Shown piece by piece: positions 21,005-30,561 of a stretch of DNA of 53,724 bases. Origin of the DNA: Lapillicoccus sp. Lineage in GTDB: Bacteria; Actinomycetota; Actinomycetes; Actinomycetales; Dermatophilaceae. The DNA lies in contig NZ_JANXRJ010000295.1 of assembly GCF_025353065.1 (NCBI RefSeq), positions 1 through 53,724 of the forward strand. The letters are read 5' to 3'. The number at the start of each line of letters is the position of its first letter. Positions within the stretch are counted from its first letter, which is position 1. A program made the position numbers and the translations under genes. The notes under the pieces are model-generated. The model searched no databases. It was not told the origin of the DNA and saw only the letters and a list, made by a program, of their open reading frames with translations.

Positions 21005-22099
21005 TCAGGGCTTCGGGCGGGTGCTGAGCGCCGCGTCGGTGATCGTCGCGGAACCGACGACGCGCGTGCCGTCGTAGAGCACGACCGACTGCCCGGGGGC
21101 GACGCCACGGACCCGCTCGTCGAGGCGCACGTGCACGACCTCGCCGTCCGCCCAGGCGGTCGCGGGCACCTCCTCGCCGTGGGCGCGCACCTGCGCGCCG
21201 ACGGAGATGACACCCTCGGGCGGCGGACCGCACCACCGGGCGTGCGACCCCGTGACAGCATCGACGCCGAGCAGGTCGCGGGTGCCGATGACGACGGTGT
21301 TGGTGCTGGCCTCGACCTGCAGGACGTAGCGCGGCTCGCCGTCCAGGGTGTCCTTCGCCAGGCCGAGCCCACGGCGCTGTCCGACGGTGTAGGAGTAGGC
21401 GCCGGTATGCCGCCCCACGACCGCGCCGTCGGCATCGACGATGTCGCCGGGCTGCTCTCCGAGACGCGCGGTCAGCCAGCCCTTCGTGTCACCGTCGGCG
21501 ATGAAGCAGACGTCGTGGCTGTCGGGCTTGCTCGCGACGAAGAAGCCTCTGGCGCGGGCCTCCTCGCGGATCTCGGGCTTCGTCGTGTCGCCGAGTGGGA
21601 AGAACGATCGGGCCAGCTGCGCGGCGTCGAGGACGCCGAGGACGTAGGACTGGTCCTTCGCCGGGTCGACCGCCCGGTGCAGCTCACGGCGACCACCGGG
21701 GGTCTCGACGACCTGCGCGTAGTGTCCCGTCGCGACGGCGTCGAACCCGAGAGCGAGCGCCTTGTCGAGGAGCGCCGCGAACTTGATCTTCTCATTGCAG
21801 CGCAGGCAGGGGTTGGGCGTCCGCCCCGCGGCATACTCCGCGACGAAGTCGTCCACGACGTCGCGGCGGAACCGAGTGGCCATGTCCCACACGTAGAACG
21901 GGATGCCGAGCACGTCGGCGACCCGGCGCGCGTCGCCGGCGTCCTCGATGGTGCAGCACCCGCGGGCGCTCTCGCGCAGGGTCGCGGCGTTCTGGCTCAA
22001 CGCCAGGTGCACGCCGACGACCTCGTGGCCGGCTTCGACCATCCGCGAGGCGGCGACGGCCGAGTCGACCCCGCCGCTCATCGCGGCGACGACGCGCAT
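21005..22099 (-). CDS. mnmA: tRNA-specific 2-thiouridylase
   Basis: A 364-residue protein. The PP-loop [13 protein letters not shown] (residues 6-18) binds ATP. The catalytic Cys pair is in [15 protein letters not shown] and [11 protein letters not shown], and the tRNA-binding domain follows ([26 protein letters not shown]). It adenylates U34 of Lys/Glu/Gln tRNAs and inserts sulfur. The start ATG overlaps the cysteine desulfurase stop by one base (TGATG), tying sulfur donor and acceptor in one transcript. Confidence 0.96.
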   Translation of the reverse strand: MRVVAAMSGGVDSAVAASRMVEAGHEVVGVHLALSQNAATLRESARGCCTIEDAGDARRVADVLGIPFYVWDMATRFRRDVVDDFVAEYAAGRTPNPCLRCNEKIKFAALLDKALALGFDAVATGHYAQVVETPGGRRELHRAVDPAKDQSYVLGVLDAAQLARSFFPLGDTTKPEIREEARARGFFVASKPDSHDVCFIADGDTKGWLTARLGEQPGDIVDADGAVVGRHTGAYSYTVGQRRGLGLAKDTLDGEPRYVLQVEASTNTVVIGTRDLLGVDAVTGSHARWCGPPPEGVISVGAQVRAHGEEVPATAWADGEVVHVRLDERVRGVAPGQSVVLYDGTRVVGSATITDAALSTRPKP

Positions 22100-23277
22100 C
22101 AGCGCGACCCGGCGGCCCGGCGGGCGCGCTCGACGGCGGCGGGCAGCGCGCCGAGGAAGGCCTCGACGTCGTCGCTGGTGGACGTGTGCCCCAGCGTCAC
22201 GCGGAGGGCGCCGCGAGCCCGCTGCTCGGTCAGACCCATCGCCAGCAGCACATGGCTCGGCTGCGGCACACCGGCCTGGCAGGCCGAGCCGGTCGAGCAC
22301 TCGATGCCGGCCGCGTCGAGGAGGTAGAGCAGGGAGTCGCCCTCGCACCCCGGCACGATGAGGTGGGCGTTGCCCGGGAGCCGGGTGGTCGCGTCACCGG
22401 CGACCCAGGTCCCGCCCGCCTCGATGTCGTAGCCGAGCGCCATCGCCCCGGAGATGAGCCAGTCGCGCAACCCGACGAGGCGCGAGCTCTCAGAGAGCAG
22501 TTCGCGGGCCGCGGCATCGACCGCCACCGCGAAGGCCCGGATGGCGGCGACGTCGAGGGTCCCGCTGCGCACCCCCCGCTCCTGGCCACCACCGTGGCTG
22601 AGGGGGACGATCGTCGCACTTCGCTTGAGCACCAGGGCCCCCACGCCGACGGGGCCGCCGACCTTGTGACCGGTCAGCGACATCAGGTCGACGTCCGAGG
22701 ACGCGACGTCGAGAGGCAGGTGCCCCAGGGCCTGCACCGCGTCGGTGTGCAGGGGGATGCCGAACTCGTGGGCGACCGCCGCCGCCGCCGCGACGTCCTG
22801 CACCGTGCCGACCTCGTTGTTGGCCCACATGAGCGACACGAGTGCCACCGAGTCGGGATCCTCCTCGACGGCCCGCTGCACGGTCTCGGGATGGACCACC
22901 CCGGACGCGTCGCAGTCCAGCCAGGTGACCTTGGCCCCCTCGTGGGCGACGAGGAAGTCGACGCAGTCGAGCACCGCATGGTGCTCGATCGCGCTGACGA
23001 GCAAGCGGACGCGCCCGGCGTCGCGTCGCGCGGCGAACGTGCCCTGGATCGCGAGGTTGTCGGACTCCGTGCCCCCCGAGGTGAAGACCACCTCGGACGG
23101 ACGGCAGCCGATCGCTCCGGCGATGGACTCCCGCGACTCCTCGACCACGCGACGGGCCGCGCGTCCCGACGTGTGCAGTGACGAGGCGTTGCCGACGAGC
23201 TGCTGCTGCGCCGCCATCGCCTCGATCGCCGCGGCGCGCATGGGCGTCGTCGCCGCGTGGTCGAGGTAGTGGCGCAC
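22099..23277 (-). CDS. Cysteine desulfurase (IscS/NifS-type)
   Basis: A 392-residue PLP enzyme from GTG 23277. The longer frame adds a non-conserved leader. [15 protein letters not shown] opens the protein, [17 protein letters not shown] and SAIEHHAVL follow, the PLP lysine is in [16 protein letters not shown], and the mobile catalytic Cys is in [11 protein letters not shown]. It supplies persulfide sulfur, here most plausibly to MnmA encoded directly downstream. A TAAGAT hexamer ends about six bases before the GTG, so the transcript may be leaderless. Confidence 0.94.
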   Translation of the reverse strand: MRHYLDHAATTPMRAAAIEAMAAQQQLVGNASSLHTSGRAARRVVEESRESIAGAIGCRPSEVVFTSGGTESDNLAIQGTFAARRDAGRVRLLVSAIEHHAVLDCVDFLVAHEGAKVTWLDCDASGVVHPETVQRAVEEDPDSVALVSLMWANNEVGTVQDVAAAAAVAHEFGIPLHTDAVQALGHLPLDVASSDVDLMSLTGHKVGGPVGVGALVLKRSATIVPLSHGGGQERGVRSGTLDVAAIRAFAVAVDAAARELLSESSRLVGLRDWLISGAMALGYDIEAGGTWVAGDATTRLPGNAHLIVPGCEGDSLLYLLDAAGIECSTGSACQAGVPQPSHVLLAMGLTEQRARGALRVTLGHTSTSDDVEAFLGALPAAVERARRAAGSR

Positions 23278-23435
23278 CCTGTAGATCTTAGACTTCGCGG
23301 CGTATGCTCGCGCCCGGCCACTCCACGAGAGGGGCCCGTCGAGCCGGGTCATCCTCGCCGGCACGAGTCCTCAGCTGGGTTGAAGAGTTCAGACGAGTCC
23401 CGTTCCGACGGTCGGTGCCGCCTTTCCGGGGTCGC

Positions 23436-23465
23436 TTGAACAATAGTGGGTATCTCAGACATAAC
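23436..23465 (+). promoter_or_regulatory. Candidate promoter for the small ORF at 23546
   Basis: TTGAAC (23436-23441), 18 bp, then CATAAC (23460-23465), in a locally AT-rich patch. It would start a transcript about 70-75 nt upstream of the small ORF's ATG. Hexamer matches are reasonable for a housekeeping sigma factor but untested. Confidence 0.45.
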
Positions 23466-23522
23466 TCATTGCCGTCCTCGTCGTTGGAAGGGTACGAGCG
23501 GTGAGTCCAGAGTCGGGCCCGC

Positions 23523-23539
23523 CTCCTTGGGCGAAGGAG
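23523..23539 (+). promoter_or_regulatory. Hairpin hiding the Shine-Dalgarno of the small ORF
   Basis: CTCCTT (23523-23528), a five-base loop, and AAGGAG (23534-23539) form a six-pair stem in which the ribosome-binding site of the ATG at 23546 is fully paired. This may be a regulated or low-efficiency start. Confidence 0.5.
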
Positions 23540-23545
23540 CACACC

Positions 23546-23701
23546 ATGCGATCAGTGGTTCACAACACGTGCGTCCGACACTTCGTGTCCGAACATCGAC
23601 GTCGGCGTCGCCTGCGCAGCATCCGACCGACCCACGGCACCACCGGGTGCCGCGACGTGTCCCTCTACCGTCCGGCCGGGCAGCACATCGGCGCCGACTG
23701 A
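23546..23701 (+). CDS. Small Arg/His-rich protein of unknown function
   Basis: A 51-codon ORF beginning MRSVVHNTCVRHFVSEH, then a run of arginines and RSIRPTHGTTGCRDVSL, ending QHIGAD. An AAGGAG sits seven bases upstream of the ATG, partly hidden in a hairpin, and a promoter-like pair is farther upstream. Two Cys and three His are present, with no recognisable motif. Regions 23278-23435 and 23702-23945 around it contain no other gene I can support, only GC-rich sequence with short CTCGTCGA-type repeats. A real small protein or leader ORF is plausible, but coding status is unproven. Confidence 0.4.
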   Translation: MRSVVHNTCVRHFVSEHRRRRRLRSIRPTHGTTGCRDVSLYRPAGQHIGAD

Positions 23702-23945
23702 GGTCGGTTCTCGACCCTCGTCGATCCTCGTCGACCCCCGTCGGCCGACGTCGCCCGGTCGATCCCCCAGCCGGGGGCGGCACCCCCGCCCGCCCCCTTC
23801 CGAGGCCCCCGCCCTGACCCGCAGCCCGAGACCTCTGCTCCCCCCCATGGAGCGGACCCGGGTGGGCGGGGGCCTCATCTACCGCGATGACCAGGGACGG
23901 CGAGCCCGTGGCCCACTCGACTCGGAGTCGAGCCACTTCGCAGCC

Positions 23946-24503
23946 TCAGGGGCGGGGGTCGGTCACGAGCATCGCCATGTCGTGGACGTCGTACCACTCG
24001 CCGTCGCGGTGCGCGGCGTCCCGTCGGACCCCTTCGAGGACAAAACCGACCTTGGTGTAAACCGCGATCGCCGCGGCGTTGAAGGCGTTGACCTCGAGCG
24101 CGAGACGGTGCAGCCCGAGCGGTCCGAGGGCGAAGTCGCGGACGAGCCGCGTCGTCTCCGTGCCGTACCCGTGCCCGAAGACCTCGGGCCCGAGCAGCGC
24201 GATCCGGAAGGTCATCGACCCGTTGTCCTCGTCGAGGTCCATCAGGACGACTTCGCCGAGCACGACTCCGTCCTCGAGACGCACGATCGCCCAGTCGGCC
24301 CGGTCCTCCCGGCCGCGCGCCTTGGCCAGCCCGGCCCGGATCTGCTCCCGTGCGAAGTGGTGCATCGTGCCCGTCCCGGCCCGCACGTCCTCGTCGGCGA
24401 ACATCGGCCACAGCCCGTCGAGGTGCTGCACCCCCATCGGCTCGAGACGCACCCGGTCGCCGCAGAGCGTGGGCTGCGCGGTGAGGAGGTTGACGTCGAT
24501 CAC
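23946..24503 (-). CDS. GNAT family N-acetyltransferase
   Basis: About 185 residues from GTG 24503 (VIDVNLLTAQPTLCGDRVRLEPM); a GTG at 24533 would add ten residues. The GNAT core is seen in DWAIVRLEDGVVLGEVVLMDLDEDNGSMTFRIALLGPEVFGHGYGTETTRLV, with the acetyl-CoA-binding GHGYGTE, then LHRLALEVNAFNAAAIAVYTKVGFVLEGV. This is the RimJ/RimL-like pattern for acetylating proteins or small amines. Substrate unknown. Confidence 0.87.
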   Translation of the reverse strand: MIDVNLLTAQPTLCGDRVRLEPMGVQHLDGLWPMFADEDVRAGTGTMHHFAREQIRAGLAKARGREDRADWAIVRLEDGVVLGEVVLMDLDEDNGSMTFRIALLGPEVFGHGYGTETTRLVRDFALGPLGLHRLALEVNAFNAAAIAVYTKVGFVLEGVRRDAAHRDGEWYDVHDMAMLVTDPRP

Positions 24504-24608
24504 GGGTCGAGCCCACCACCTCCGCGACCCCACGGCAAGCGACTCGCCGTGGGCCGCTGCGGGTCAAACCGCTGGCGGCACGGCCGGACAGCGCCATACC
24601 GTTCGGTC

Positions 24609-25466
24609 GTGACGTCCGCCGACCCCGCCGCCGACTACCTCGCCATCAACCGCGCCAACTGGGACGACCGCGCGCCGATCCACGCGGCAGCTCCGGACTA
24701 CGACGTGCAGAGGTTCCTCGACGACCCCGACTTCCTGTCCGGTGTCGTCCGCTTCGACCGGCCGCGCCTCGGCGACGTCGCCGGGCTCGAGGGCGTGCAC
24801 CTCCAGTGCCACATCGGGACCGACACCCTGTCCCTCTCCCGGCTCGGCGCCACCATGACCGGCCTCGACCTGTCCGGCGCCTCACTCGCCGAGGCACGCC
24901 GGATCGCAGCAGCGGTCGGAGCCGACATCGACTACGTCGAGTCCGATGTGTATGCCGCGGCCGCCGCCCTCGGCGGGCGCACCTTCGACCTCGTCTACGT
25001 CAGCCTCGGGGCCCGGTGCTGGCTCCCCTCCGTCGACCGGTGGGCCGAGGTGGTGGCCAGCGTGCTGAGGCCCGGGGGCCGGTTGTTCATCCGCGATTCC
25101 CACCCGGTGCTCGATACCCTCGACGTCGACGAGTCGTCCGGTCTGCTCACCGCCACCCACGCCTACTTCGAGACCGCCGAGCCGGTCGTCTGGGACCAGG
25201 CGAGCACCTACGTGGCCCCGGCCGACGACGAGGATCGACACATCGCGCATACGACGACGCACTCATGGGGCCACGGGCTCGGCGAGACGGTGAGCGCGCT
25301 GCTGCGGCACGGACTGCGCCTCGACCTGCTCGAGGAGCACGACAGCGTGCCGTTCTGCCCGTTCGCCGGGCGGATGACCGGTGACGACCTCGGTGAGTGG
25401 CGTCTGACCCACCACCCCGAACGCGTCCCCCTGAGCTTCTCGCTGGGCGCGACCAAGGTCAGCTGA
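24609..25466 (+). CDS. Class I SAM-dependent methyltransferase
   Basis: A 285-residue protein from GTG 24609. [19 protein letters not shown] opens it. Motif I is weakened to [20 protein letters not shown], followed by [15 protein letters not shown] with an Asp for the SAM ribose, [15 protein letters not shown] (motif II) and [16 protein letters not shown] (motif III). QCHIGTDT instead of the classic ExGxGxG is typical of one actinobacterial subgroup. Acceptor unknown. The gene is divergent from the GNAT gene and convergent with etfA. Confidence 0.85.
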   Translation: MTSADPAADYLAINRANWDDRAPIHAAAPDYDVQRFLDDPDFLSGVVRFDRPRLGDVAGLEGVHLQCHIGTDTLSLSRLGATMTGLDLSGASLAEARRIAAAVGADIDYVESDVYAAAAALGGRTFDLVYVSLGARCWLPSVDRWAEVVASVLRPGGRLFIRDSHPVLDTLDVDESSGLLTATHAYFETAEPVVWDQASTYVAPADDEDRHIAHTTTHSWGHGLGETVSALLRHGLRLDLLEEHDSVPFCPFAGRMTGDDLGEWRLTHHPERVPLSFSLGATKVS

Positions 25467-25503
25467 GCCCCATGACGTCGGCGGCAACGGGCTCACCCGA
25501 CAT

Positions 25504-25608
25504 GGGGACGCTTCGCTGGAAAACCGTCCTCGCAGGGAGCGTCCCTTTATCGGGTGACCCGATAAAGGGACGGCGGGTGCGGGAACGGTCCTCGCGCGAA
25601 GCGTCCCC
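25504..25608. repeat. Nested long inverted repeat between convergent genes (terminator-like)
   Basis: The inner palindrome has perfect 16-bp arms (25540-25555 and 25557-25572) around a single G. The outer arms GGGGACGCTTCGC (25504-25516) and GCGAAGCGTCCCC (25596-25608) also pair perfectly, with short pairing between. The structure fills the gap between the methyltransferase and etfA stops. It could stop transcription in both directions or be a mobile palindromic unit; its sequence differs from the 75-bp elements. Confidence 0.8.
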
Positions 25609-25616
25609 TTGTCGAG

Positions 25617-26573
25617 TCAGCCCTTGGCGGTCTTGACGGCCTCGGTGGCCTGGGGCAGGACGTTGAAGAGGTCGCCGACGACGCCGAAGTCGACGAGCTC
25701 GAAGATCGGCGCCTCCTCGTCCTTGTTGACCGCGATGATCGTCTTCGAGGTCTGCATGCCGGCGCGGTGCTGGATGGCGCCGGAGATGCCGACGGCGACA
25801 TACAGCTGCGGCGAGACCTGCTTGCCGGTCTGGCCGACCTGCGAGGTGTGGGGATACCACCCGGCGTCGACCGCGGCGCGGCTCGCACCGACCGCGGCGC
25901 CGAGGCTGTCGGCGAACTCCTCGACCTTGGAGAAGTCGCCAGAGGTCCCACGGCCGCCGGAGACCACGATGGCGGCCTCGGTGAGCTCGGGCCGTCCGGA
26001 CTTCGCCTTCGGGGAGCTCGCGGTGATCCGTGCCGTCTTGGCCAGGTCGGAGGCCGCGAACTCGACAGGGGTGTCCACGCTCTCGGCCGGCTGCTGCTGC
26101 GGGGGCGCGGAGTTCGGCTTGACGGTGATGATCGCGGTGCCGGTCGTGGCGGTCGCGGCGACGGTGTAGGAGCCGGCGAAGACCGACTGGGTCGTGACGA
26201 TCTTGCCGTCGGCCAGCTGGACGTCGACCGCGTCGGTGATCAGCCCGGAGTCGGTCTTGACCGCGAGGCGGGCGGCGACCTCCTTGCCCTCCGGCGAGGA
26301 GGGGATGAGGACCGCCACCGGCGAGGACTGCGCGACGATCTGCGCGAGGAACTCGGCCTGGGGCACGACGAGGTAGTCCGCGAGGTCGGCCGAGTCGGAG
26401 TGGTAGATCTTCGTCGCGCCGTACTTCGCGAGCACGTCCGTCGCCTGCGCGACGTTGCTCCCGACGAACACGGCCGCCGGCTCTCCCAGTCGACGGGCGA
26501 TGGTCAGCAGCTCGGCGGTCGTCTTGCGGACCCGACCGTCGATGTGTTCGACGAGGACGAGTACTTCAGCCAT
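25617..26573 (-). CDS. etfA: Electron transfer flavoprotein, alpha subunit
   Basis: A 318-residue EtfA. It begins [19 protein letters not shown], with [20 protein letters not shown] in the middle. The C-terminal FAD domain has [62 protein letters not shown] and [13 protein letters not shown], as in the family. With EtfB it carries electrons from acyl-CoA dehydrogenases and similar enzymes to the quinone pool. It lies 76 bases downstream of etfB. Confidence 0.96.
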   Translation of the reverse strand: MAEVLVLVEHIDGRVRKTTAELLTIARRLGEPAAVFVGSNVAQATDVLAKYGATKIYHSDSADLADYLVVPQAEFLAQIVAQSSPVAVLIPSSPEGKEVAARLAVKTDSGLITDAVDVQLADGKIVTTQSVFAGSYTVAATATTGTAIITVKPNSAPPQQQPAESVDTPVEFAASDLAKTARITASSPKAKSGRPELTEAAIVVSGGRGTSGDFSKVEEFADSLGAAVGASRAAVDAGWYPHTSQVGQTGKQVSPQLYVAVGISGAIQHRAGMQTSKTIIAVNKDEEAPIFELVDFGVVGDLFNVLPQATEAVKTAKG

Positions 26574-26649
26574 GGTGTCTCGATCTCCTAAATGCGGGAT
26601 GTCGTGGTGCAGGTGTCGTGGGTGTCGAACCGGCCGGTGCCAGGACCGG

Positions 26650-27432
26650 TCAGAGGAACTTGTGCTCGCCGAGGAAGACCGCGAGCTTGGAGCCGCCATC
26701 GCCCTCGTCGGTGACGATCTGGCCCTTCTGGCGCGGCGGGCGCGCCGAGAACGACTCGACGGTCGTCCAGGCCGCGGTAAGGCCGACGAGCTCCGCGTCG
26801 ACGCCGAGGTCGGCGAGCGTCCACGTGTCGACCGGCTTCTTCTTCGCCGCCATGATCCCCTTGAACGAGGGGTAGCGCGGCTCGTTGATCTGGTCGGTCA
26901 CCGACACCAGCGCGGGCAACGTGGCCTCGATGGTCTGCGAGGCGAGGTCACCGTCACGGCGAACCGACACCTTGCCGTCGGCGACGGTGAGCTCCGAGGC
27001 GTAGGTCACCGCGGGCAGGCCGAGGCGCTCGGCGAGCATCGTCGGGACGACACCCATCGTGCCGTCGGTCGACGCCATACCGGTGAGCACGAGGTCGGGC
27101 TGGGGGTCGAGCTTCTGGATCGCTTTGGCGAGGACGAGCGAGGTGGCGATCGCGTCGGAACCGTGGATGGCCGCGTCGTTGACGTGGACGGCCCTGTGTG
27201 CGCCCATCTGCAGCGCCTTCTTGAGGGCGTCGGCGGCGCGGTCGGGGCCGATGGTGAGGATGGTGACCTCACCGTCGTTGGCCTCGGCGATCTTGAGCGC
27301 CTCCTCGACGGCATACTCGTCGAGCTCGGACAGCAGACCGTCGACGCCGGCGCGGTCGGTGGTGTTGTCGACGCTGAAGGTGCGGTCGGCCTGGGCGTCC
27401 GGCACGTACTTGACGCAGACGACGATGTTCAT
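26650..27432 (-). CDS. etfB: Electron transfer flavoprotein, beta subunit
   Basis: A 260-residue EtfB. It shows MNIVVCVKYVPDAQADR, LDEYAVEEALKIAEANDGEVT, LTIGPDRAADALKKALQMGAHRAVHV, VLTGMASTDGTMGVVPTMLAERLGLP and the C-terminal PRYPSFKGIMAAKKKPV. This is the AMP-binding partner of EtfA. The ATG at 27432 starts the family sequence exactly. It is the first gene of the etfBA pair. Confidence 0.96.
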   Translation of the reverse strand: MNIVVCVKYVPDAQADRTFSVDNTTDRAGVDGLLSELDEYAVEEALKIAEANDGEVTILTIGPDRAADALKKALQMGAHRAVHVNDAAIHGSDAIATSLVLAKAIQKLDPQPDLVLTGMASTDGTMGVVPTMLAERLGLPAVTYASELTVADGKVSVRRDGDLASQTIEATLPALVSVTDQINEPRYPSFKGIMAAKKKPVDTWTLADLGVDAELVGLTAAWTTVESFSARPPRQKGQIVTDEGDGGSKLAVFLGEHKFL

Positions 27433-27579
27433 GGTGGAACGTCCTCTTCCGGTTGCTCGGAGGCGCCCCAGTGGTCGGTGCACCCCGTCGTGGTGATGAG
27501 TCTCGTGAACACCTCATCCTCTCAGCCGTGGGGCGGTTTCCCTACAGACAGACCGCGTGACGCGCGTGACACTGCGGGC

Positions 27580-29019
27580 TCAGAGGCCGTGGACCGTGTG
27601 CCGCAGCCGCCCGTATGCCGCCCTCACGTCGGCGGCCCAGTCGCCCTCCGAGTCGGGCAGCGCGGTCGAACGCAACGCCCACACCGGGGGGTCGGGCGCC
27701 TCACCGCGCGACGCCGCCAGAGCCCAGGCGGCCTGGCGGGCCGCGCCGAGCGCGACGTACTCCCCTGGGTCGGGCACCTCGATAGGCGCCCCGAAGATGC
27801 CGGTCGCGACGGCCTGGACCGCGGTCGACCGTGCAGCGCCCCCGATGAGGAGGATGCGAGCAACGGGAACCCCGTTGTCCCGCAACGCATCCAAGCCATC
27901 AGCGAGCCCGCAGAGCATCCCTTCGACGGCGGCGCGGGCGAGGTTCTTCGGCGTCATGTTGGCCCGGGTCATGCCCCCGAGCGTCCCTGTCGCCGAGGGG
28001 AGGTCGGGGGTGCGCTCACCGTCGAGGTAAGGCAGCAGGGACAGCCCCCCGGCACCCGGGGCGGCAGCCAGGGCAAGTCGTTCGAGGCCGGCCAGGTCGG
28101 TGCCCACCATGACGGCGACCGAGGTGAGGACACGGGCGGCGTTGAGTGTGCAGACGAGCGGGAGGAAGCGGCCGGTGGCGTCGGCAAAACCTGCGACCAG
28201 TCCGCTCGGGTCAGCCGTCGAGGACTCCGAGACCCCGAAGACGGTGCCGCTGGTGCCGAGCGAAACGACGATGTCACCGGGGCCGAGGCTGAGCCCGAGG
28301 GCGGCGCCCATGTTGTCGCCGGTGCCGGCGCCCACGAGCAGTCCGCCGGCCGTGGTGCCGGCGGCCTCGGCCGGGCCGAGCACGTCGGGCAGGTCGGGCA
28401 CGTGCCCGAGTCCGAGCTCGAGCAGGTCTGTGCGGTAACGCTCCTCGTGCGGTGACCAGTAGCCCGTACCCGACGCGTCACCCCGGTCGGTCACGAGTCG
28501 GACGCCGGCGAGGTCGCCGCCGCCGACGATCTTGGCGGTCAGCCAGTCGTGCGGCAGCAGGACGGTCCGCACCCGAGCGGCGGCCTCGGGCTCGTGCTCG
28601 GCCAGCCAGCGCAGCTTGGTGACCGTGATGCTGGCGATCGGCACGGTGCCGGTGGCGTCGGCCCAGACCTGCCCACCACCGAGCTCGGTGATGAGCTGCG
28701 TTGCGGCACCTGCTGATCGGGTGTCGTTCCAGAGCACGGCCGGGCGGATGACCTCGCGCGCCTCGTCGAGGACGACCATGCCGTGCTGCTGCCCGGCGAC
28801 CGCGATCGCGGAGACCCCGTCGAGCAGTCCGCCGGCCGTCGCCTCCTCGTACGCGCGCCACCAGAGCGAGGGGTCGACCTCCGTCGCGTCGGGGTGGGCC
28901 GCCCGCTGCTCGCGCAGGACCTCCCCGGTCGCGGCGTCGCAGACGATGACCTTGGTGGACTGTGTCGACGAGTCGACTCCGGCAACGAGGGTGGGCACGG
29001 CTCGATCCTGCCGTGTCAC
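27580..29019 (-). CDS. xylB: Xylulokinase
   Basis: A 479-residue FGGY kinase. The N-terminal domain has VAGVDSSTQSTKVIVCDA (phosphate loop), VAGQQHGMVVLD (a xylulokinase signature), LWNDTRSAGAA and LPHDWLTAKI. The C-terminal domain has GAGTGDNMGAALGL, VSLGTSGTVFGV and ILLIGGAARSTAVQAVATGIFG. It phosphorylates D-xylulose to xylulose-5-phosphate for the pentose phosphate pathway. The GTG start overlaps the mannitol-type dehydrogenase stop; an in-frame GTG eight codons later is an alternative. Last gene of the polyol operon. Confidence 0.92.
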   Translation of the reverse strand: MTRQDRAVPTLVAGVDSSTQSTKVIVCDAATGEVLREQRAAHPDATEVDPSLWWRAYEEATAGGLLDGVSAIAVAGQQHGMVVLDEAREVIRPAVLWNDTRSAGAATQLITELGGGQVWADATGTVPIASITVTKLRWLAEHEPEAAARVRTVLLPHDWLTAKIVGGGDLAGVRLVTDRGDASGTGYWSPHEERYRTDLLELGLGHVPDLPDVLGPAEAAGTTAGGLLVGAGTGDNMGAALGLSLGPGDIVVSLGTSGTVFGVSESSTADPSGLVAGFADATGRFLPLVCTLNAARVLTSVAVMVGTDLAGLERLALAAAPGAGGLSLLPYLDGERTPDLPSATGTLGGMTRANMTPKNLARAAVEGMLCGLADGLDALRDNGVPVARILLIGGAARSTAVQAVATGIFGAPIEVPDPGEYVALGAARQAAWALAASRGEAPDPPVWALRSTALPDSEGDWAADVRAAYGRLRHTVHGL

Positions 29020-30494
29020 GCCCCGTCGCGCAGCCGCTCGAGGGTCGCACGCGCGCCGATCTCGTGCAGAGAGGTCAGCGACCGCGTGTAGACGTCCGTG
29101 AAGGCCTCGTGCTGCGCGAGGTCGCCGAACAGCTGCTCGTCCTCGACGAACGCCAGCGGGTCGTCCTTCTGCCGCGCCGCGGCGGCCATCACCCGCTCCT
29201 TGAGCTGGTCGACCACCTCGATGGGCTCACCCTGCTCGTCGACCCCCTCGGCATACCGGGCCCAGGCGGCGACGACGAGCGCCGACCGCGTGACCTCTCC
29301 CCCGTGCTCGAGGTTGGCGCGGATGACCGGCACGAGCCACTTGGGGATGCGGTCGGAGCTCTCTGCGCAGAGACGGGCCAGGGTGTCGCGGACCTCGGGG
29401 TTGGCGAACCGCTCGATGAGCTGGTGCTTGTATGCCGTGAGGTCGACGCCCGGGACCTCGTGCAACGTCGGGGTCGCCTCGTCGTCCATGTAGGCGAGCA
29501 GGAACTGGGTGAACAGCGGGTCCTGGCAGACCTCGTGGGCGTAGCGGTAGCCGCTGAGGTAGCCCAGGTAGGAGAGGGCCTGGTGGCTGGCGTTGAGGAG
29601 CCGCAGCTTCATCAGCTCGTAGGGCTCGACGTCGGGCACGAGCTGCACGCCGACGTCCTCGAACGGCGGCCGGCCGGCGGGGAAGGCGTCCTCGAGGCAC
29701 CACTGGGTGAAGGGCTCGCAGACGACCGGCCAGCTGTCCTGGACGTCGAACTCGGCGGACAGCGCGGCGATGTCCTCGGCCGCCGTCACCGGGGTGATCC
29801 GGTCGACCATGCAGTTGGGGAACGAGACCGTGGCGGCGATCCATCCGCCGAGCTCGGGGTCCTTGAGGTGCGCGAAGGCGGTGATCATCTTCTTCGCGAC
29901 CTCGCCGTTGCCGGGGATGTTGTCGCAGGACATCACCGTGAAGGCCGGAGTGCCCGCCTCACGACGACGCCGCAGCGCTTCGGTGATGTAGCCGAACGGC
30001 GTCGAGGGCGTCGCGCCCACGACGAGGTCGGGGGCGATGCTCGCCGCCGAGGCGTCGAACTCGCCGGTCGACGGGTGGAAGAGGTAGCCCCCCTCCGTGA
30101 TCGTGAGCGAGACGATCCGGGTGCGCGGGTCGGTCAGGGCCCCGAGGACCTTCTCCGGGTCGTCGGCCGCCAGAAGGACCTCGCAGATCGAGCCGATCAC
30201 GCGTGGCTCGCGACGTCCGTCCGGGTGCTTGACCACCAGGGTGTAGAGCCCCCCCTGCGGCCCCAGGGCGTCCCGCATCCGCGCGTCCTGGGGCAGCGTC
30301 CCCACACCGACGATGCCCCAGTCCATCGCCTTGCCCTCGTTCATCAGGGCGTCGAGATACATCGCCTGGTGCGCGCGGTGGAACCCGCCGACACCGAAGT
30401 GGACGATGCCGGGAGTGACCTTCGAGCGGTCATAGCTAGGCCGGGCAACCGCCTCCGGAAGAGACGCGAGGGTGTCGGGGCGCACGTGCGGCAT
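29016..30494 (-). CDS. Mannitol/polyol 2-dehydrogenase (long-chain family)
   Basis: A 492-residue protein of the polyol-specific long-chain dehydrogenase family. The NAD-binding N-terminus has GIVHFGVGGFHRAHQAMYLDAL, then SLTITEGGYLF and VMSCDNIPGNGEVAKKM. The catalytic Lys-Asn-His motif is in ELMKLRLLNASHQALSYLGYLSG. It oxidises a hexitol or pentitol to a ketose: mannitol to fructose, or D-arabitol to D-xylulose. Because a xylulokinase follows in overlap, and no fructokinase is present, D-arabitol or a similar pentitol is the better guess. The ATG context holds the GTATGCCG octamer. Confidence 0.92.
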   Translation of the reverse strand: MPHVRPDTLASLPEAVARPSYDRSKVTPGIVHFGVGGFHRAHQAMYLDALMNEGKAMDWGIVGVGTLPQDARMRDALGPQGGLYTLVVKHPDGRREPRVIGSICEVLLAADDPEKVLGALTDPRTRIVSLTITEGGYLFHPSTGEFDASAASIAPDLVVGATPSTPFGYITEALRRRREAGTPAFTVMSCDNIPGNGEVAKKMITAFAHLKDPELGGWIAATVSFPNCMVDRITPVTAAEDIAALSAEFDVQDSWPVVCEPFTQWCLEDAFPAGRPPFEDVGVQLVPDVEPYELMKLRLLNASHQALSYLGYLSGYRYAHEVCQDPLFTQFLLAYMDDEATPTLHEVPGVDLTAYKHQLIERFANPEVRDTLARLCAESSDRIPKWLVPVIRANLEHGGEVTRSALVVAAWARYAEGVDEQGEPIEVVDQLKERVMAAAARQKDDPLAFVEDEQLFGDLAQHEAFTDVYTRSLTSLHEIGARATLERLRDGA

Positions 30495-30561
30495 ACCTCA
30501 TCCTTCTCCCCGGCGATCGGCCGGATCAAGCTGGTGGCGTTGGTTGCTGAGGGCTTCCGGC

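Noticed and set aside
23702..23945. tRNA-like or riboswitch-like structure suggested by GACTCGGAGTCGAG and CCCCCAGCCGGGGG dyads
   Set aside because: No cloverleaf, no T-loop or anticodon arm and no known aptamer core could be laid out; only short GC hairpins.
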